Assembly: GCA_023421635.1 (NCBI GenBank) | Contig: JAEZSU010000062.1 | Coordinates: 1-7,266 of the forward strand | Direction: 5' to 3' | Source: Actinomycetes bacterium | GTDB taxonomy: Bacteria > Actinomycetota > Actinomycetes > Actinomycetales > Microbacteriaceae | Length of the DNA stretch: 7,266 nt | Shown: positions 6,387-7,266 of the stretch, piece after piece | How positions within the stretch are numbered: position 1 is the stretch's first letter | Layout: each line of letters opens with the position of its first letter | Notes under the pieces: generated by a model | Database searches by the model: none | The model's input: only the letters and a program-made list of their open reading frames with translations | What the model was told of the DNA's origin: nothing | Position numbers and translations under genes: made by a program

Positions 6387-7266
6387 GTGACGACGACGGT
6401 GACGCCTGCGGAGAAGGCGGAGACACTCGCCTGGCTCAGGCGGATCTCCGGCGATCTCGCCACGGCGACGATGAAGCGTCTCGAGGACACGCTGCCCTGG
6501 TATGCGGGAATGCCGCCAGGGCGGCGGTCCTCGGTGGGCCTCGTCGCGCAGGCGGGCATCACGTCGTTCATCCAGTGGTACGAGGACCCGACGTCCACCC
6601 CGTGGATCGCGGCGGACATCTTCGCGGCGGCACCGCGGGAACTGCTGCGGAGCGTCAGCCTGCAGCAGACCCTGCAGCTGATCCGCGTCACCGTCGAGGT
6701 GACCGAGGAACGGGTCGCCGGTCGCGGCGAGGACCTGCGCGAGGCGATCCTGCTCTACTCGCGCGAGGTCGCGTTCGCCTCAGCGGACGTCTACGCGCGG
6801 GCTGCCGAGGCGCGCGGCCTGTGGGATGCCCGGCTCGAGGCCCTCGTGGTGGACTCGATCCTCACCGGTGAGGCCGATGAGGAGCTCCCCAGCCGCATCG
6901 CCGCGCTCGGCTGGCACGGCCACGGGGAGGTCGCGGTGCTCGTGGGCACCACCCCGCCCCAGTTCGACGTCGACCAGCTGCGCCGGATGGCACGGAAGCT
7001 CGGCGTCGACGTGCTCGTGGGGGTCCAGGGCTCCCGGCTGGTCCTCGTGATCGGCCGCACCGAGCAGGGCAAGGGGGTCGAGGAGAACAGCGAGCTGCCG
7101 TTCCCCGAGATCGCGCGCCGCCTCGAGCCCGGCTTCGGGACCGGGCACCTCGTGCTCGGGCCGACGGTGCCGGCGCTCGTGGATGCCGGACAGAGCGCCC
7201 GTGCGTCGCTCGCCGGGTTCGCGGTCGCGCGCGCCTGGCGCAACGCGCCGCGCCCGGTCGAGGCGG
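6387..7266 (+). CDS. fasR: PucR/CdaR-family transcriptional regulator, FasR-like (3' end outside window)
   Basis: The first 293 codons of a regulator cut by the window end. Residues about 1-160 are helical, with a well-marked block 'LVAQAGITSFIQWY' (52-65). Residues about 165-285 fit the GGDEF-like middle domain of CdaR/PucR proteins. The C-terminal PucR helix-turn-helix should lie beyond 7266. In actinomycetes, FasR-type members activate fatty acid synthase genes, and mycobacteria keep the order aceE, a PucR-like regulator, fabD, acyl carrier protein. That context supports the name and predicts fabD next. GTG 6387 was chosen because the GGAGAGAG run (6371-6378) in the end of aceE serves as its ribosome site, 8 nt away. 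GTG 6399 is a possible later start. The gene is cotranscribed with aceE, so regulator level may follow acetyl-CoA supply; this is inference. The symbol rests on family resemblance plus neighbourhood. Confidence 0.8.
   Translation, partial: MTTTVTPAEKAETLAWLRRISGDLATATMKRLEDTLPWYAGMPPGRRSSVGLVAQAGITSFIQWYEDPTSTPWIAADIFAAAPRELLRSVSLQQTLQLIRVTVEVTEERVAGRGEDLREAILLYSREVAFASADVYARAAEARGLWDARLEALVVDSILTGEADEELPSRIAALGWHGHGEVAVLVGTTPPQFDVDQLRRMARKLGVDVLVGVQGSRLVLVIGRTEQGKGVEENSELPFPEIARRLEPGFGTGHLVLGPTVPALVDAGQSARASLAGFAVARAWRNAPRPVEA

Noticed and set aside
2456..6691. A 1411-codon open frame on the minus strand opposite the lipoprotein, aceE and fasR genes
   Set aside because: It is a shadow of high-GC codon use: the complement of G/C-ending sense codons rarely forms stops. 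Its translation is low-complexity, rich in Val/Arg/Leu/His/Asp, with no domain, and the sense strand holds well-recognised genes.

Overview
The window is high-GC DNA that reads as an actinobacterial chromosome, most likely from the Microbacteriaceae (Microbacterium-like). The reasons are the strong G/C third-position bias, a tRNA gene with its CCA end encoded, TANNNT-type -10 boxes placed about 6 nt before start codons, a homodimeric AceE-type pyruvate dehydrogenase E1, and a PucR/FasR-type regulator directly behind it. The genus is an inference from sequence style, not a database result. No insertion sequence, phage gene, CRISPR array or toxin-antitoxin pair was seen, and no stretch longer than 131 bases lacks a gene.

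Layout. At 1-822 (+) is a MOSC-domain protein. Its last codons carry the probable -10 box of a tRNA-Val(UAC) gene at 829-904 (+). Facing the tRNA, with only 15 bp between them, is a short-chain dehydrogenase/reductase (920-1702, -). It is transcribed divergently from an XRE/MmyB-type regulator (1787-2632, +) across an 84-bp intergenic region holding small inverted repeats. This is a probable self-contained regulator and oxidoreductase pair. Next is a predicted exported lipoprotein of unknown function (2664-3524, +), apparently made from a leaderless mRNA. A 131-bp regulatory gap follows, then aceE (3656-6382, +) and, 4 bp later, the start of a PucR/CdaR-family regulator resembling FasR (6387 to beyond the window end).

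How the genes fit together. AceE supplies acetyl-CoA, and FasR-type regulators control type II or multifunctional fatty acid synthase genes in actinomycetes. From established actinobacterial gene order (aceE, a PucR-like regulator, then fabD and acyl carrier protein genes in mycobacteria), fabD is the likely next gene outside the window. The right half is therefore the front end of a central carbon to lipid locus. The left half is a housekeeping tRNA plus a probably accessory redox/regulator pair.

The least ordinary piece of sequence is the aceE upstream gap (3525-3655). It has a -10-like TAGGCT beside a 10-bp palindrome, two GGCA-N5-TGCC dyads, two hairpins that compete with a third long-range pairing, and a 28-codon open frame whose stop overlaps the aceE GTG start. 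It looks like a cis-regulatory leader, but the evidence is only sequence symmetry.
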